Shown here piece after piece: positions 48,834 to 58,398 of a stretch of 64,000 nt of DNA. The translations under genes and the position numbers were made by a program. Source of the stretch: Borrelia miyamotoi (GTDB taxonomy: Bacteria > Spirochaetota > Spirochaetia > Borreliales > Borreliaceae); NCBI RefSeq assembly GCF_019668505.1, contig NZ_AP024371.1:620001-684000 (forward strand), written 5' to 3'. The notes below the pieces were generated by a model. The model did no database searches, was not told the DNA's origin, and saw only the letters and a program-made list of their open reading frames with translations. The first letter of the stretch is position 1. Each line of letters begins with the position of its first letter.

Positions 48834-50267
48834 ATGAGTGAAAAGAATGTATCTAGTTTTGATGTTGTAATATTTGGTGTTACTGGTAATTTATCTAAAA
48901 AAAAACTTATTCCTTCTCTTTTTAATTTGTATAAAGATGGTCATATTAGTAATTTTAGGATTATAGGATTTTCACGAAGAAACTTTACTGACGAGGAACT
49001 TAAGATTTATGTTAAGGATTCTTTGTGGCAAGAGGAGTCTAATGCTTTAGTTGATGATTTTCTAAAATTTTTTATTTATTTATCAGGTGATTTTAGAGAA
49101 AAGGATGCTTATATAAAATTGTCTTCTCTTTTAAAGAATAGAGAGACAATATATTATCTTTCAACCTCTCCTAAATTTTATGGGATAATAATTGAAAATT
49201 TAAAACCATATTCGTTTAATAATAATCCTTATTTATCTAAGATTATTCTTGAAAAGCCTTTTGGCAGTAGTCTTGATACAGCCAGGTTTCTAAACTCTCT
49301 TCTTTACTCTGTTTTTAAAGAAGAACAAATTTACAGGATAGATCATTATTTAGGCAAAGAAACAGTTCAAAATATTTTTACATTTAGATTTGGAAATTCT
49401 ATTTTTGAGAATATTTGGAATAATCGTTATGTAGATTTTGTGCAAATTACGGTAGCTGAGGAGGTTGGTATTGATGGTAGGGCAGAATATTATGATTCTT
49501 TTGGTGCTTTAAGAGATATGATTCAGAATCATATCTTGCAACTTTTAAGTTTAGTTGCAATGGAACCTCCTATTTCATTTAATGCTGACTTTATTCATGA
49601 TGAAAAGGTTAAGGTTTTAAAGAGTTTGAGAAAATTAAATAAAGAAAATATGGGAAGTCATATTGTTAAAGGACAATATGTTTGTTCGCGAGTACAAGGA
49701 GTTTTAAAGAAAGGATATAAGGAAGAAGCTGAATTTTTAAATGCTTCAAATACTGAAACTTATTTAGCTATGAAATTATTTATTGATAATTGGCGTTGGT
49801 TTGGGGTTCCTTTTTATATTAGAACAGGAAAAGCACTTGTAAGAAAATTTTCAGAAATATATATTCAGTTTAAAAAACCAGGTTTCACTATTTTTAATAC
49901 TGGTTTAAGTAATATTTCAAATGCTTTGATTTTTAGAATTCAACCAAGAGATGGCATTGAAATTAAGTTTAATACTAAGCGTCCAGGGTATAATTATGAA
50001 ATTCAGGAAGCTAATATGGAATTTTCTTATCATGCTTCTTTTAACAAATTTTTTGGTGAATCTTATGAGAGGTTGCTTTTTGATGCTTTTTTGGGTGATA
50101 GGACTTTGTATGCTCGTAATGATGAGATTGATATTTCTTGGGAATTTGTCTCAGATATTCTTGATAAATGGGAAGACGTTAAGAATTGGGATTATTTTTA
50201 TGGCTCGGAAGGACCAGTTGAAGCAAATATGGTTTTAGAAAAGGATCATTTTTGGCGTAAGATGTAG
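48834..50267 (+). CDS. zwf: Glucose-6-phosphate 1-dehydrogenase
   Basis: This enzyme takes glucose 6-phosphate into the oxidative pentose phosphate pathway and makes NADPH. The nucleotide-binding FGVTGNLSKKKLIPSLF, the EKPFG segment and the active-site RIDHYLGKE are present. The open frame begins 21 bases earlier, but GGAGAT lies six bases before ATG 48834, giving 477 residues, the usual size. A TATAAT at 48809-48814 is a likely -10 box, without a well-placed -35. It diverges from pncB. Confidence 0.95.
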   Translation: MSEKNVSSFDVVIFGVTGNLSKKKLIPSLFNLYKDGHISNFRIIGFSRRNFTDEELKIYVKDSLWQEESNALVDDFLKFFIYLSGDFREKDAYIKLSSLLKNRETIYYLSTSPKFYGIIIENLKPYSFNNNPYLSKIILEKPFGSSLDTARFLNSLLYSVFKEEQIYRIDHYLGKETVQNIFTFRFGNSIFENIWNNRYVDFVQITVAEEVGIDGRAEYYDSFGALRDMIQNHILQLLSLVAMEPPISFNADFIHDEKVKVLKSLRKLNKENMGSHIVKGQYVCSRVQGVLKKGYKEEAEFLNASNTETYLAMKLFIDNWRWFGVPFYIRTGKALVRKFSEIYIQFKKPGFTIFNTGLSNISNALIFRIQPRDGIEIKFNTKRPGYNYEIQEANMEFSYHASFNKFFGESYERLLFDAFLGDRTLYARNDEIDISWEFVSDILDKWEDVKNWDYFYGSEGPVEANMVLEKDHFWRKM

Positions 50268-50523
50268 GTGAAAGCATTATTTATCATTTATTAATTAAGA
50301 TAGAAATTTATGGATACTTTGTTTAGAGTGTGTTTGAGACATTGCTCTGAATGATCTTTGAAGAGTATATCTTGAAGACAATAATCTTAGTGTAATTTTA
50401 ATTTATGTTTTATTTTTTTATTTGGAATGAATTTTTTATATAAAACTATTAAATATTTTGTTTTGTGCTATAATTGTAAAAATACATGCATATATTTTTA
50501 TAATTATGTTTAATTAAGGTGAT

Positions 50524-50979
50524 TTGCTTCGCTTTTTTTTATCTTTGAGGTTTTACATGAACAGTATCGATATTAATACCGTGTCAGATTTTGGTGGTTG
50601 TTTTGTTTTTATATGGATTGTGGCGGGGATATTTTTAATTTCTTTTGACATTGAAATAAAGAGCGGAGTTAATCTAATTTTGATTGCAGCTGCTTTGATG
50701 TATGGTGCTATGTTTTGTGATAATCTTTCTTTGATATCAGATATAGCTATTTTTTTAAACCGTACTCAAAAAAGTAATATTGTAGGTATTTTAAGGTTAA
50801 TTCTATTTATGCCTTTTCATCAGCTATACTTACTTTTTTTGGTTTTTATTTTCTTTCATATGAATATTGTAAATGTTATGTCATTTTTAATTTATCGGCT
50901 ATTTTTAATATTTTTTATAATCTTATTTATAGTTGGTTTTGCTACAGATAGATTGACTGAAACTTTTGCTAAAAGTTAA
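50524..50979 (+). pseudogene. Eroded NhaC-type antiporter copy
   Basis: A 151-residue frame aligns with the middle of the intact NhaC encoded next door. For example, KSGVNLILIAAALMYGAMF and CDNLSLISDIAIFLNRTQ correspond to KSGIPLPMVAGAVLGGGAF and GDSMSLISDTTIIASRTQ. VAGIFLI is shared in the expected place just before. The first 100 or so residues, the segment between the two blocks, and most of the C-terminal half are missing. An intact antiporter has about 450 residues. In Lyme-group species two tandem nhaC genes occupy this spot (BB0637, BB0638), so this is the decayed first copy. The 256 bases upstream, after zwf, show no further gene. Confidence 0.85.
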
Positions 50980-51064
50980 GTTTGTTTTAGATATTATTTA
51001 GATTTTGAAAAATCTTTTTGATAAAGTTCTATACTTTTGTCTAAGTTATTTAGGAGGTTTGAAA

Positions 51065-52414
51065 ATGGGCGAGAATGATTATGTAAAACCAAGCTTTTTA
51101 GGGCTTGTTCCTTTCCTTGTTTTTATTATTTTTTATGTAGGCACAGGAGTGATTTTAGAAATTCAAGGTGTAGAGATGGCTTTTTATCAGATGCCACCAA
51201 TAATTGCCATGTTATTAGCTATTATTGCAGCATTTCTTTTATTTAAGGATTCATTTGTAGATAAGCTGAATGAATTTATTGAAGGATGTGCACAAAATGA
51301 CATTATGTTTATATCTTTCATATTTATGATTTCAGGTGCTTTTTCAACTGTGTGTAAGGAAATAGGCAGTGTGGGAACTGTAGCAAATATTGGACTTAGG
51401 TATATACCACCTAATTTATTGGTAGCAGGAATATTTTTAATATGTCTTTTCCTATCTACTGCAACTGGCAGTTTTCTTGGAACTGTTGTGGCTATTACTC
51501 CAATTGGATTTGAGATAGCAGATAAAAGTGGTATTCCATTGCCAATGGTTGCAGGAGCTGTGCTTGGAGGTGGTGCTTTTGGCGATAGCATGTCTTTGAT
51601 ATCAGATACAACTATTATTGCAAGTCGTACACAAGGAGTTAAGATTATAGATCTTTTTAAGAGTGGTGCTTTTTTGACATTTCCTGCATCTATTTTATCA
51701 ACTATAGCATTTGCTATTTTAGGTTCTTATATTGGTGGCATTGGGGTTAATGTTGAACTTGGAGAGATAAATTATTTAAAGGTGCTTCCTTATCTTTTTG
51801 TTCTAATTTTTGCATTCTTAGGAGTAGACGTATTTTTAGTTTTATTTTTTGGAATATTGATTGCTGGTAGTATTGGTATTTTTTGTGGTGATTTAACTTT
51901 ACTTCTGATGTTCAAGAAGATTAATGAGGGATTTTTAGATTTAAGTGAAATGCTGATTCTTGTTATTTTGACAGGAGGAATTTCTTATATGACTATTAGG
52001 CGTGGAGGTTTTGAGTGGATTTTAACTAAGTTAAAGTATTTTGCTAAGTGTAGAAGGAGTGCTGAGTTTACAATTACTTTTTTAATAGTTGTTGTGACAG
52101 GATTTCTTTCAAATAGTGGTCTTGCAATTTTGGTTAATGGGACTGTTACTAAAGGTATGTCTGAAGCTAATTCTGTGTGTCCTAAGCGTTGTGCAGCATT
52201 ACTGTCAATTTCTTCTTGTGCTTTAATTGGGGCTTTACCATATGGTATGCACATGATAAGTGTTATGAATATTGCAAAAGGTACTATATCCCCGCTTGAG
52301 ATCATGCCATTTCTGTTTTATCAGGTTTTTCTAGGCATTATTATCATTTTATCTATAGCTTTTTTTGGATTAAAAAATCAGTTTTTAAGTTCTGCTGAGA
52401 CTTATGAGTCTTAA
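51065..52414 (+). CDS. nhaC: Na+/H+ antiporter, NhaC family
   Basis: This inner-membrane antiporter expels sodium for protons and helps control pH. It has about eleven hydrophobic segments and NhaC motifs: the ATGSFLGTVVAITPIG region, GAVLGGGAFGDSMSLISDTTI, and the C-terminal SNSGLAILVNGTVTKGM. The open frame begins at 51005, but AGGAGG at 51051-51056 indicates ATG 51065, giving 449 residues. It is now the only full copy here, since the preceding tandem copy is broken. Confidence 0.93.
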   Translation: MGENDYVKPSFLGLVPFLVFIIFYVGTGVILEIQGVEMAFYQMPPIIAMLLAIIAAFLLFKDSFVDKLNEFIEGCAQNDIMFISFIFMISGAFSTVCKEIGSVGTVANIGLRYIPPNLLVAGIFLICLFLSTATGSFLGTVVAITPIGFEIADKSGIPLPMVAGAVLGGGAFGDSMSLISDTTIIASRTQGVKIIDLFKSGAFLTFPASILSTIAFAILGSYIGGIGVNVELGEINYLKVLPYLFVLIFAFLGVDVFLVLFFGILIAGSIGIFCGDLTLLLMFKKINEGFLDLSEMLILVILTGGISYMTIRRGGFEWILTKLKYFAKCRRSAEFTITFLIVVVTGFLSNSGLAILVNGTVTKGMSEANSVCPKRCAALLSISSCALIGALPYGMHMISVMNIAKGTISPLEIMPFLFYQVFLGIIIILSIAFFGLKNQFLSSAETYES

Positions 52415-52422
52415 AAAAGAAA

Positions 52423-52453
52423 GGGCGTTTTCCATTTAAAAAGAGAGGCGCCC
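52423..52453. terminator. Possible terminator after nhaC
   Basis: GGGCG (52423-52427) and CGCCC (52449-52453) can pair around a 21-base loop between the converging nhaC and potD genes. The stem is short, so this is uncertain. Confidence 0.35.
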
Positions 52454-52463
52454 CTAGATTTTG

Positions 52464-53516
52464 CTAAGATGATAAGTTTACATATATTCTCATTTGTTCT
52501 TCTTTCACTATTTTTGGTATTGCTTTAAATACTTCATATTTTGAAATATTTTTTGGAAAAAATTTTTCTTCTAAAAATAGTTTAATTTCAGAATTGTTTT
52601 TTGCTTCTTCCTTTAATCGACTAAATGTATTTTTATTTGGCGAATTGTATTTTGTTGCTTCGAAGTTTGCATAAGATGTTTCATTTTCATATAGGAAGTT
52701 TATAAACTTATAAGCAAGTTCTTTATTAGGTGCATCTGATGGAATAACAATTACGTCAATCCAGAGATTTGTGTTTTCAGGTACATAAAAGTCTAAATTT
52801 GGATCTTTAAGCATTGCATCTAGTGCTTCTCCACTCCATGTTAATTGGATGGAGGCTTCATAATTAAGCATGAGTGATTTGGCAGCAATATCTGAAAAAT
52901 AGCCTACTATTAAGGGAGCTTGTTTTTTTAATAGTTCTTCGGCTTTTTTAATTATTGATATGTTGTGTTCATTAAAGGAATAACCAAGTTTTTTAAGTGC
53001 TACTCCAATATTTTCTTTTGGAGAATCTAACATTGCAATTTCTTTTCTGTATTTTTCGTTAAATAATATGTCAAATCCATTCATATCTTTTATGTCAACT
53101 TTTGTTTTATTATAAAGTATTCCCATTAATCCCCAAAAGATAGGGACAGAGTAAATATTACCAGGATCATATTCTAGATTTTGAAATTCTTCTAACAAAT
53201 TACTTTTTACATTTGGTAGTTTTGAATGGTCTAGAACTTCAATTTTGTTGGTATTTGCTAATTCTCCAACCAAATATTCTGATGGAACTATGATATCATA
53301 ATAACCTTTTGTATTATTGAATTTTGCCATCATTTCTTCATTATTATTGAAACATTCATAGTTTATTTTTATATTGTTTTCTCTTTCAAATTGGATTAGT
53401 AGTTTTTCATCAATATATTCAGCCCAATTAAGAATATTGAGGGTGCTGCTTTTTCTGTTTTTAGAAGAACAAGATAACACTGTTAAAGTTATTATTAATA
53501 TTAAAATTTTTTTCAA
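52464..53516 (-). CDS. potD: Spermidine/putrescine-binding lipoprotein
   Basis: PotD is the substrate-binding component of the polyamine ABC importer. It has a lipoprotein signal (LKKILILIITLTVLSCSS) and PotD-type segments such as LNILNWAEYIDEKLL, YDIIVPSEYLV and VPIFWGLMGILYN. The longest frame extends into potC, but the start is probably TTG at 53516 with AAGGGG seven bases upstream. That puts the signal peptide at the N-terminus, gives 350 residues, and leaves a 17-base gap from potC. Last gene of potABCD. Confidence 0.92.
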   Translation of the reverse strand: MKKILILIITLTVLSCSSKNRKSSTLNILNWAEYIDEKLLIQFERENNIKINYECFNNNEEMMAKFNNTKGYYDIIVPSEYLVGELANTNKIEVLDHSKLPNVKSNLLEEFQNLEYDPGNIYSVPIFWGLMGILYNKTKVDIKDMNGFDILFNEKYRKEIAMLDSPKENIGVALKKLGYSFNEHNISIIKKAEELLKKQAPLIVGYFSDIAAKSLMLNYEASIQLTWSGEALDAMLKDPNLDFYVPENTNLWIDVIVIPSDAPNKELAYKFINFLYENETSYANFEATKYNSPNKNTFSRLKEEAKNNSEIKLFLEEKFFPKNISKYEVFKAIPKIVKEEQMRIYVNLSS

Positions 53517-53533
53517 AATTAAACCCCTTTTTG

Positions 53534-54325
53534 CTAAATTTCTGTGTCTACTGTTAATTTTTTGATACCTACACATTTATTAATAATAAATAATAGACCA
53601 AGTATTACAAAAAATAGTATAGAAGAAATGACATTTATTATGGGTTTTATGCCTTTCTTAGTTAATGAATTTATAAGTATTGATAAGTTGTTAAATCCCT
53701 GTCCTGTTGTAAAAAATGATATTAAAAAATCATCAACTGATAGTGTGAATGCAATAAGGCCTCCAGTTACTACACTTCCAATTATTTCTGGATATATTAT
53801 GTTTTTAAATATTTGACTCTCTGATGCCCCAAGATCTCGGGCTGCGTTGATAATATTTTCTGGAAGAGAATATAGTTTAGGTAAAATTATTATTATTATA
53901 TAAGGAGTTGAGAAGATTATGTGTGACATTAGCATGGTAGTAAAACCCAGTTGAATTTTTATCAAGGAGTAAAATGTCATTAGGCTGATACCAGTTACAA
54001 TGTCAGGATTAATTATTGGTATTTTATTTATTGATAACAGGATATTTTTTATCTTTTTATTTTTTGTTTTATAAATACTGTAAGCTCCCAAGACACCAAT
54101 TACAATAGAGATTAGAGATGATATTATAGCCACTAGTAAAGTATTATATATGACTGTTCTTATTTTCTGTGATGCAAAGACTTCTTTATACCATTTTAGA
54201 CTAAATCCTTGAAAAAAAAATCCATTGTCTCCTGCATTAAAAGAGTAAACTACTAGAATGAGTATTGGGGCATAAACGAATCCAAATATTAGAAATAAAA
54301 AAGCATTTTTTAGTATTTTTAGCAT
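53534..54325 (-). CDS. potC: Spermidine/putrescine ABC transporter permease PotC
   Basis: One of two permeases of the polyamine importer. Six hydrophobic segments are visible, and the EAA loop that contacts the ATPase is seen as INAARDLGASESQIFKNIIYPEI. The length of 263 residues is normal. It follows potB by one base, so the two are tightly coupled. Confidence 0.93.
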   Translation of the reverse strand: MLKILKNAFLFLIFGFVYAPILILVVYSFNAGDNGFFFQGFSLKWYKEVFASQKIRTVIYNTLLVAIISSLISIVIGVLGAYSIYKTKNKKIKNILLSINKIPIINPDIVTGISLMTFYSLIKIQLGFTTMLMSHIIFSTPYIIIIILPKLYSLPENIINAARDLGASESQIFKNIIYPEIIGSVVTGGLIAFTLSVDDFLISFFTTGQGFNNLSILINSLTKKGIKPIINVISSILFFVILGLLFIINKCVGIKKLTVDTEI

Positions 54326-54326
54326 A

Positions 54327-55139
54327 TTAATATCCTGATTTTACGTTGTTTTTTTGCATTAATTTAAGTATTATTAAATTGAATGTTAATATTACTATCA
54401 TGACGATAAATGAAATAGAAGCTCCAGTATGCCAATCTTCTACAAATAAAAATTGTTTTTCAATTAAATTTCCAATTAAAATTTGTTTAGAGCCCCCTAG
54501 CAGATCTGAGATAATAAACACTGTAATTGAGGGGATGAATACCATTATTATTCCTGTTGCAAGATATGATAATGTTAATGGCAACTTTATATATAATAAT
54601 ATTTGCCACGTTCTTGCACCAAGGTCTCTTGCAGCTTCAATGTATTCATATTTTATTTTTGAGAGTCCTATATATATTGGTAAAACCATGAATGGTAAAA
54701 AGTTATATACCATGCCTATTATTACAGCTTTTTCATTGTAGAGCAATTCTATAGGTTTAAGTCCTATTGCTTCAAGCGCGTTATTAATAATTCCATTTTT
54801 GCCTAGTATTCTTATCCAAGCATAAGTTCTAAGTAGGGTATTAATCCACATAGGAAGTATTATCATTATTATAAGCATGTTCTGGATGTTTTTTTTTGAC
54901 ATGGATATAAACCATGCTGTAGGATATCCAATTAGCATACAAAAAATGGTTGTAATTAATGCAAAGTTTATGCTTCTGGAAAAAATTTTTAGGTAGCTTG
55001 GTTCTAACAATCTTGTAAAATTTGCAAAGGTGAGCTCGTTTTGTTCATTAAGAAATCCTAGAACTATTATTATTACTACTGGGAAGATAATAAAGATTGA
55101 TAAGAATAAAATATATAATATTAAAATTATTCTATTCAT
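54327..55139 (-). CDS. potB: Spermidine/putrescine ABC transporter permease PotB
   Basis: Second permease of the importer, with six membrane segments and the EAA loop YIEAARDLGARTWQILLYIKLP. The frame allows a GTG start inside potA, but AAGGA lies before ATG 55139, five bases after the potA stop. This gives 270 residues. Confidence 0.92.
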   Translation of the reverse strand: MNRIILILYILFLSIFIIFPVVIIIVLGFLNEQNELTFANFTRLLEPSYLKIFSRSINFALITTIFCMLIGYPTAWFISMSKKNIQNMLIIMIILPMWINTLLRTYAWIRILGKNGIINNALEAIGLKPIELLYNEKAVIIGMVYNFLPFMVLPIYIGLSKIKYEYIEAARDLGARTWQILLYIKLPLTLSYLATGIIMVFIPSITVFIISDLLGGSKQILIGNLIEKQFLFVEDWHTGASISFIVMIVILTFNLIILKLMQKNNVKSGY

Positions 55140-55144
55140 TTTTA

Positions 55145-56188
55145 TTATTCCTTGCACATTACATGAATATCATCAGGTCCTAATAAAATATCAACTTCTT
55201 TACCAACTTTTGTAAGTTTTGTACTTTGCACTAACCAATTAGATTGTTGAATTTTTATTGCCATTTCGTAGTGTACGCCTTGGAATATCGCTGAAGTAAT
55301 TATTCCACTTAAATGTCCTTGGCCTTTTGGTAGTATTTTTACATCTTCTGGTCGTATTACTAGGTCAACGGGTTCTTTATTTTTAAATCCTTTATCAAGA
55401 CATTCGAAATTTTTATCGAACATGCTAACAACGAATTCTTTTTCATACGTTCCTTCAAAAATATTGCTTTCTCCGATAAAACTAGCTACAAATTTTGTTT
55501 TGGGTTCATTATAGATTTCCTCAGGTGTTCCAATTTGAAGGATTATTCCTTCGTTCATTACTACTATTCTGTCACTCATTGTTAATGCTTCTTCTTGATC
55601 GTGCGTAACATAGATAAAGGTTATTCCAAGTTTTCTTTGTATTTTTTTAAGCTCTTTTTGCATTTCTTTTCTCATCTTCAAGTCAAGAGCTGAGAGTGGC
55701 TCATCTAATAGTAAAAGTTTCGGTTCCATAATTATTGCTCTTGCAATTGCTACTCTTTGTTTTTGTCCTCCTGATAATTCATTAATATTTCTATAGGCAT
55801 ATTTTTGCATATCAATTAAGGAAAGTACAGATTTTACTTTTTCTTTAATTAAGTTTTTACTTATCTTTTTCATTCTAAGTCCAAATGAGATATTGTCAAA
55901 AACATTCATATGCGGAAAGAGAGCATAATTTTGAAATACGGTATTGATCTCTCTTTTATTAGGTGTAATTTTTGAAATCTCTTTTGATAGGAAATAAATT
56001 TTCCCTTCATTTTGATTTAAAAAACCTCCTAATATTTTTATTAATGTTGTTTTTCCACATCCTGATGGACCAAGTAGGGTGATAAATTCATTTTTTTTAA
56101 TTTTTAAGTTAATCTTATCTAGAGTTTTATTGCTACTATCAGTGTAATAATGACTTAAGTCTTTAATCTCTAGGATATAGCTATCCAA
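55145..56188 (-). CDS. potA: Spermidine/putrescine ABC transporter ATP-binding protein PotA
   Basis: ATPase of the polyamine importer. Walker A is GPSGCGKTT, the signature is [14 protein letters not shown], Walker B is [12 protein letters not shown], and the switch His is in [11 protein letters not shown]-terminal TOBE-like regulatory domain follows from about residue 240. At 347 residues it is normal. The start is TTG at 56188 with GGAGG ten bases upstream; it is the first gene of potABCD. Confidence 0.94.
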   Translation of the reverse strand: MDSYILEIKDLSHYYTDSSNKTLDKINLKIKKNEFITLLGPSGCGKTTLIKILGGFLNQNEGKIYFLSKEISKITPNKREINTVFQNYALFPHMNVFDNISFGLRMKKISKNLIKEKVKSVLSLIDMQKYAYRNINELSGGQKQRVAIARAIIMEPKLLLLDEPLSALDLKMRKEMQKELKKIQRKLGITFIYVTHDQEEALTMSDRIVVMNEGIILQIGTPEEIYNEPKTKFVASFIGESNIFEGTYEKEFVVSMFDKNFECLDKGFKNKEPVDLVIRPEDVKILPKGQGHLSGIITSAIFQGVHYEMAIKIQQSNWLVQSTKLTKVGKEVDILLGPDDIHVMCKE

Positions 56189-56271
56189 CTAATTGGACCC
56201 TCCCTTTTTCATGTGTCTATTTGAACTACATCAAGAAGATTATACTTTATATTAATGCTTATGTAAATAAT

Positions 56272-57123
56272 TTATTTGTTGTTATTATGACATTTTACGT
56301 CAAGTATAATTTTTCCAAATTTTCCTTCTCTGTATTCTTTTATTAGTATTTTTGATGCTCTCTCGAGATCTATTTTATATTTTTTATTTATAAATCCTCT
56401 TTTTCTTCCAAATTCTTCTAAAATTTTAAGTGAGTCTGTTGATGTTATATTATATTGTTCTAGGAATTTATTTTTATTATTTGTGTGCATTTTCTTAAGT
56501 AAATATAGTGCAAGTTCTGTATTGTCTATTATTTCGTTTTTTATCATATCTAGTATTGCAAGTTTTTTTGCAATGTCCTGGTTTTCTAAATTGTGCCATA
56601 AGATTCCTGGCATGTCGAAGATATTAATTTCTTCATTTACTTTTACTATTTGTATGTTTTTTGTGTGACCTGGTTTATTTGCAACACTTGTGCTTTTTTT
56701 CCCTACCAGTAGGTTAATTATTGATGATTTGCCAACATTTGGTACTCCAATTACTAAAACTTTTATTTTTTCTTTGTAATTTTTAATTTTTTTTACATTA
56801 GCTATTTTTTTTATATTGTATATTATTTGATTTTTTATTCTCTTTTTATATATGTTGGTAATTATTACATTATTACCAAGTATTTCAAAGTGTCCTTTCC
56901 ATTTTAAAATTTCTCTTTCTTGTACGAGATCTGATTTGTTTAGAAGTATTATTTTATCTTTTTTTGAGTTTTCAATTATTTTTTCAATTAGTGGATTTTT
57001 GCTGCTAATTGGAGCTCTAGCATCAAGTATTTCTAACACAATATTTGTTTTCTTAAGGTTTGTCTGAATTAAGTCTAATGTTCTTTTCATATGACCAGGG
57101 AACCAATTGATTTTATTTGACAT
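56272..57123 (-). CDS. rbgA: Circularly permuted GTPase, RbgA/YlqF type
   Basis: RbgA-type GTPases act late in 50S ribosome assembly. The motif order is permuted: G4 NKSD at 62-65 comes first, then G1 GVPNVGKSS at 126-134 and G3 DMPG at 170-173. The N-terminus (NWFPGHMKRT) is the family hallmark. The length of 283 residues fits RbgA. It lies upstream of potA with an 83-base gap and is probably transcribed separately or read through. Confidence 0.92.
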   Translation of the reverse strand: MSNKINWFPGHMKRTLDLIQTNLKKTNIVLEILDARAPISSKNPLIEKIIENSKKDKIILLNKSDLVQEREILKWKGHFEILGNNVIITNIYKKRIKNQIIYNIKKIANVKKIKNYKEKIKVLVIGVPNVGKSSIINLLVGKKSTSVANKPGHTKNIQIVKVNEEINIFDMPGILWHNLENQDIAKKLAILDMIKNEIIDNTELALYLLKKMHTNNKNKFLEQYNITSTDSLKILEEFGRKRGFINKKYKIDLERASKILIKEYREGKFGKIILDVKCHNNNK

Positions 57124-57185
57124 TGTTAAATTATAGCTTAATTTACGAAGATATAAAATTTTTGTTTTATATGCTTAAATTTATA

Positions 57186-57520
57186 GCTAATTGTATCTTT
57201 TTTAAAAATGATATAGTTTATAATTTAACATTTTTGAAAAATTAACTTATAAGAGGTTTTGATATTACTCTAGAAATTAAAAAGGTCTAATTGTTTCTTG
57301 TCAAGTACTTGAAGGTAACAGCTTTATTATGTCAAAGATGGCCTTAACTGATAAAGATGGGAGGGACGATTGGAATCAGAGCTAATGGTGTTTTAGATAT
57401 TAATCGAATAAAATTAGAATTTTATGATAATATTTATGTTTTTATGCACCTACTATTATGAAATGGATGAACTTTATAAGAAGGGCTTGATATGACTGTT
57501 CTTAATGCTATTCTTAAGAT
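57186..57520 (+). pseudogene. Decayed 5' copy of nanE with its upstream region
   Basis: From about 57186 the sequence repeats the promoter-proximal region and roughly the first 100 codons of the intact nanE that begins at 57653. The ribosome-binding region is altered (AAGAGG for AGGAGG), and the ATG is replaced by ACT at 57267-57269. There is a single-base loss in the lysine/glycine codons, a 12-base loss near 57316, and further small and larger deletions after codon 50. Similarity fades near 57520, and no 3' half is present. It cannot be translated as nanE. Confidence 0.9.
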
Positions 57521-57652
57521 ATGTCTTGATAGTTTTTTTGTAAAAACAAATGTTTCAATCATTAACTAATAGTTAATTTTATCTCATTTAAAAATGATAT
57601 ACTTTATGATTTAACATTTTTGAAAAATTAATTTATAGGAGGTTTTGATATT

Positions 57653-58345
57653 ATGCTAGAAATTAAAAAGGGTCTAATTGTTTCTTGTCAAGCACTTGAA
57701 GGAGAACCATTACATAGCAGCTTTATTATGTCAAAGATGGCCTTAGCTGCAAAGATGGGAGGGGCGATTGGAATCAGAGCTAATGGTGTTTTAGATATTA
57801 ATCGAATAAAATTAGAAGTAGATTTACCCATAATAGGTATTATTAAAAAAGTTTATGATAATTTTCCTGTTTTTATTACACCTACCATTAAGGAAATTGA
57901 TGAACTTTGCAAAGAAGGGGTTGATGTGATTGCTTTTGATGCTACTTTTAGAAGGCGTCCTGATGGTTTTTCGTTATCTGAATTTTTTTATAAAATTAAA
58001 GAAAAATATCCCAATCAGCTCTTGATGGCAGATATTTCTTCTTTGGAAGAAGCTATTAATGCAGATAGGCTTGGATTTGATTTTATTGGTACTACTTTAT
58101 ATGGGTATACAGAGGATACTGAAGGGTGCAATATTGCAGATAATGATTTTGAATTTTTAAAAAGTTTAATTAAATATAAGTTTAAATCAAGGTTAATAGT
58201 TGAGGGGAAAATTGATACTCCTCTTAAAGCTAAAAGGAGCGTTGAATTGGGAGTTGATTTGGTTGTTGTAGGTGGTGCCATTACACGACCTATGGAAATT
58301 ACAAAGAAGTTTGTTGATAAAATGAGTGAGGTTAAGGAAATATAG
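57653..58345 (+). CDS. nanE: N-acetylmannosamine-6-phosphate 2-epimerase
   Basis: NanE converts N-acetylmannosamine 6-phosphate to N-acetylglucosamine 6-phosphate in amino-sugar catabolism. The TIM-barrel protein shows family segments: [24 protein letters not shown] split over the N-terminus, [30 protein letters not shown], and the phosphate-binding [10 protein letters not shown]. Its 230 residues are normal. AGGAGG lies ten bases before the ATG. It is followed 53 bases later by a PTS transporter, suggesting linked sugar uptake. A decayed partial copy stands directly upstream. Confidence 0.93.
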   Translation: MLEIKKGLIVSCQALEGEPLHSSFIMSKMALAAKMGGAIGIRANGVLDINRIKLEVDLPIIGIIKKVYDNFPVFITPTIKEIDELCKEGVDVIAFDATFRRRPDGFSLSEFFYKIKEKYPNQLLMADISSLEEAINADRLGFDFIGTTLYGYTEDTEGCNIADNDFEFLKSLIKYKFKSRLIVEGKIDTPLKAKRSVELGVDLVVVGGAITRPMEITKKFVDKMSEVKEI

Positions 58346-58398
58346 AGAGTGTTTATTATGTTTAATGAGTCTCTTTTTTAGATATATAGGAGGGTTTT

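Noticed and set aside
50268-50523. Possible lost gene between zwf and the nhaC remnant
   Set aside because: All frames are short and nothing aligns by eye with the N-terminal part of NhaC; likely spacer with the remnant's old promoter.
57267-57520. A separate small gene in the nanE-like block
   Set aside because: The block aligns with nanE across its length and has no start codon, and its frame is broken several times, so it is a remnant rather than a gene.
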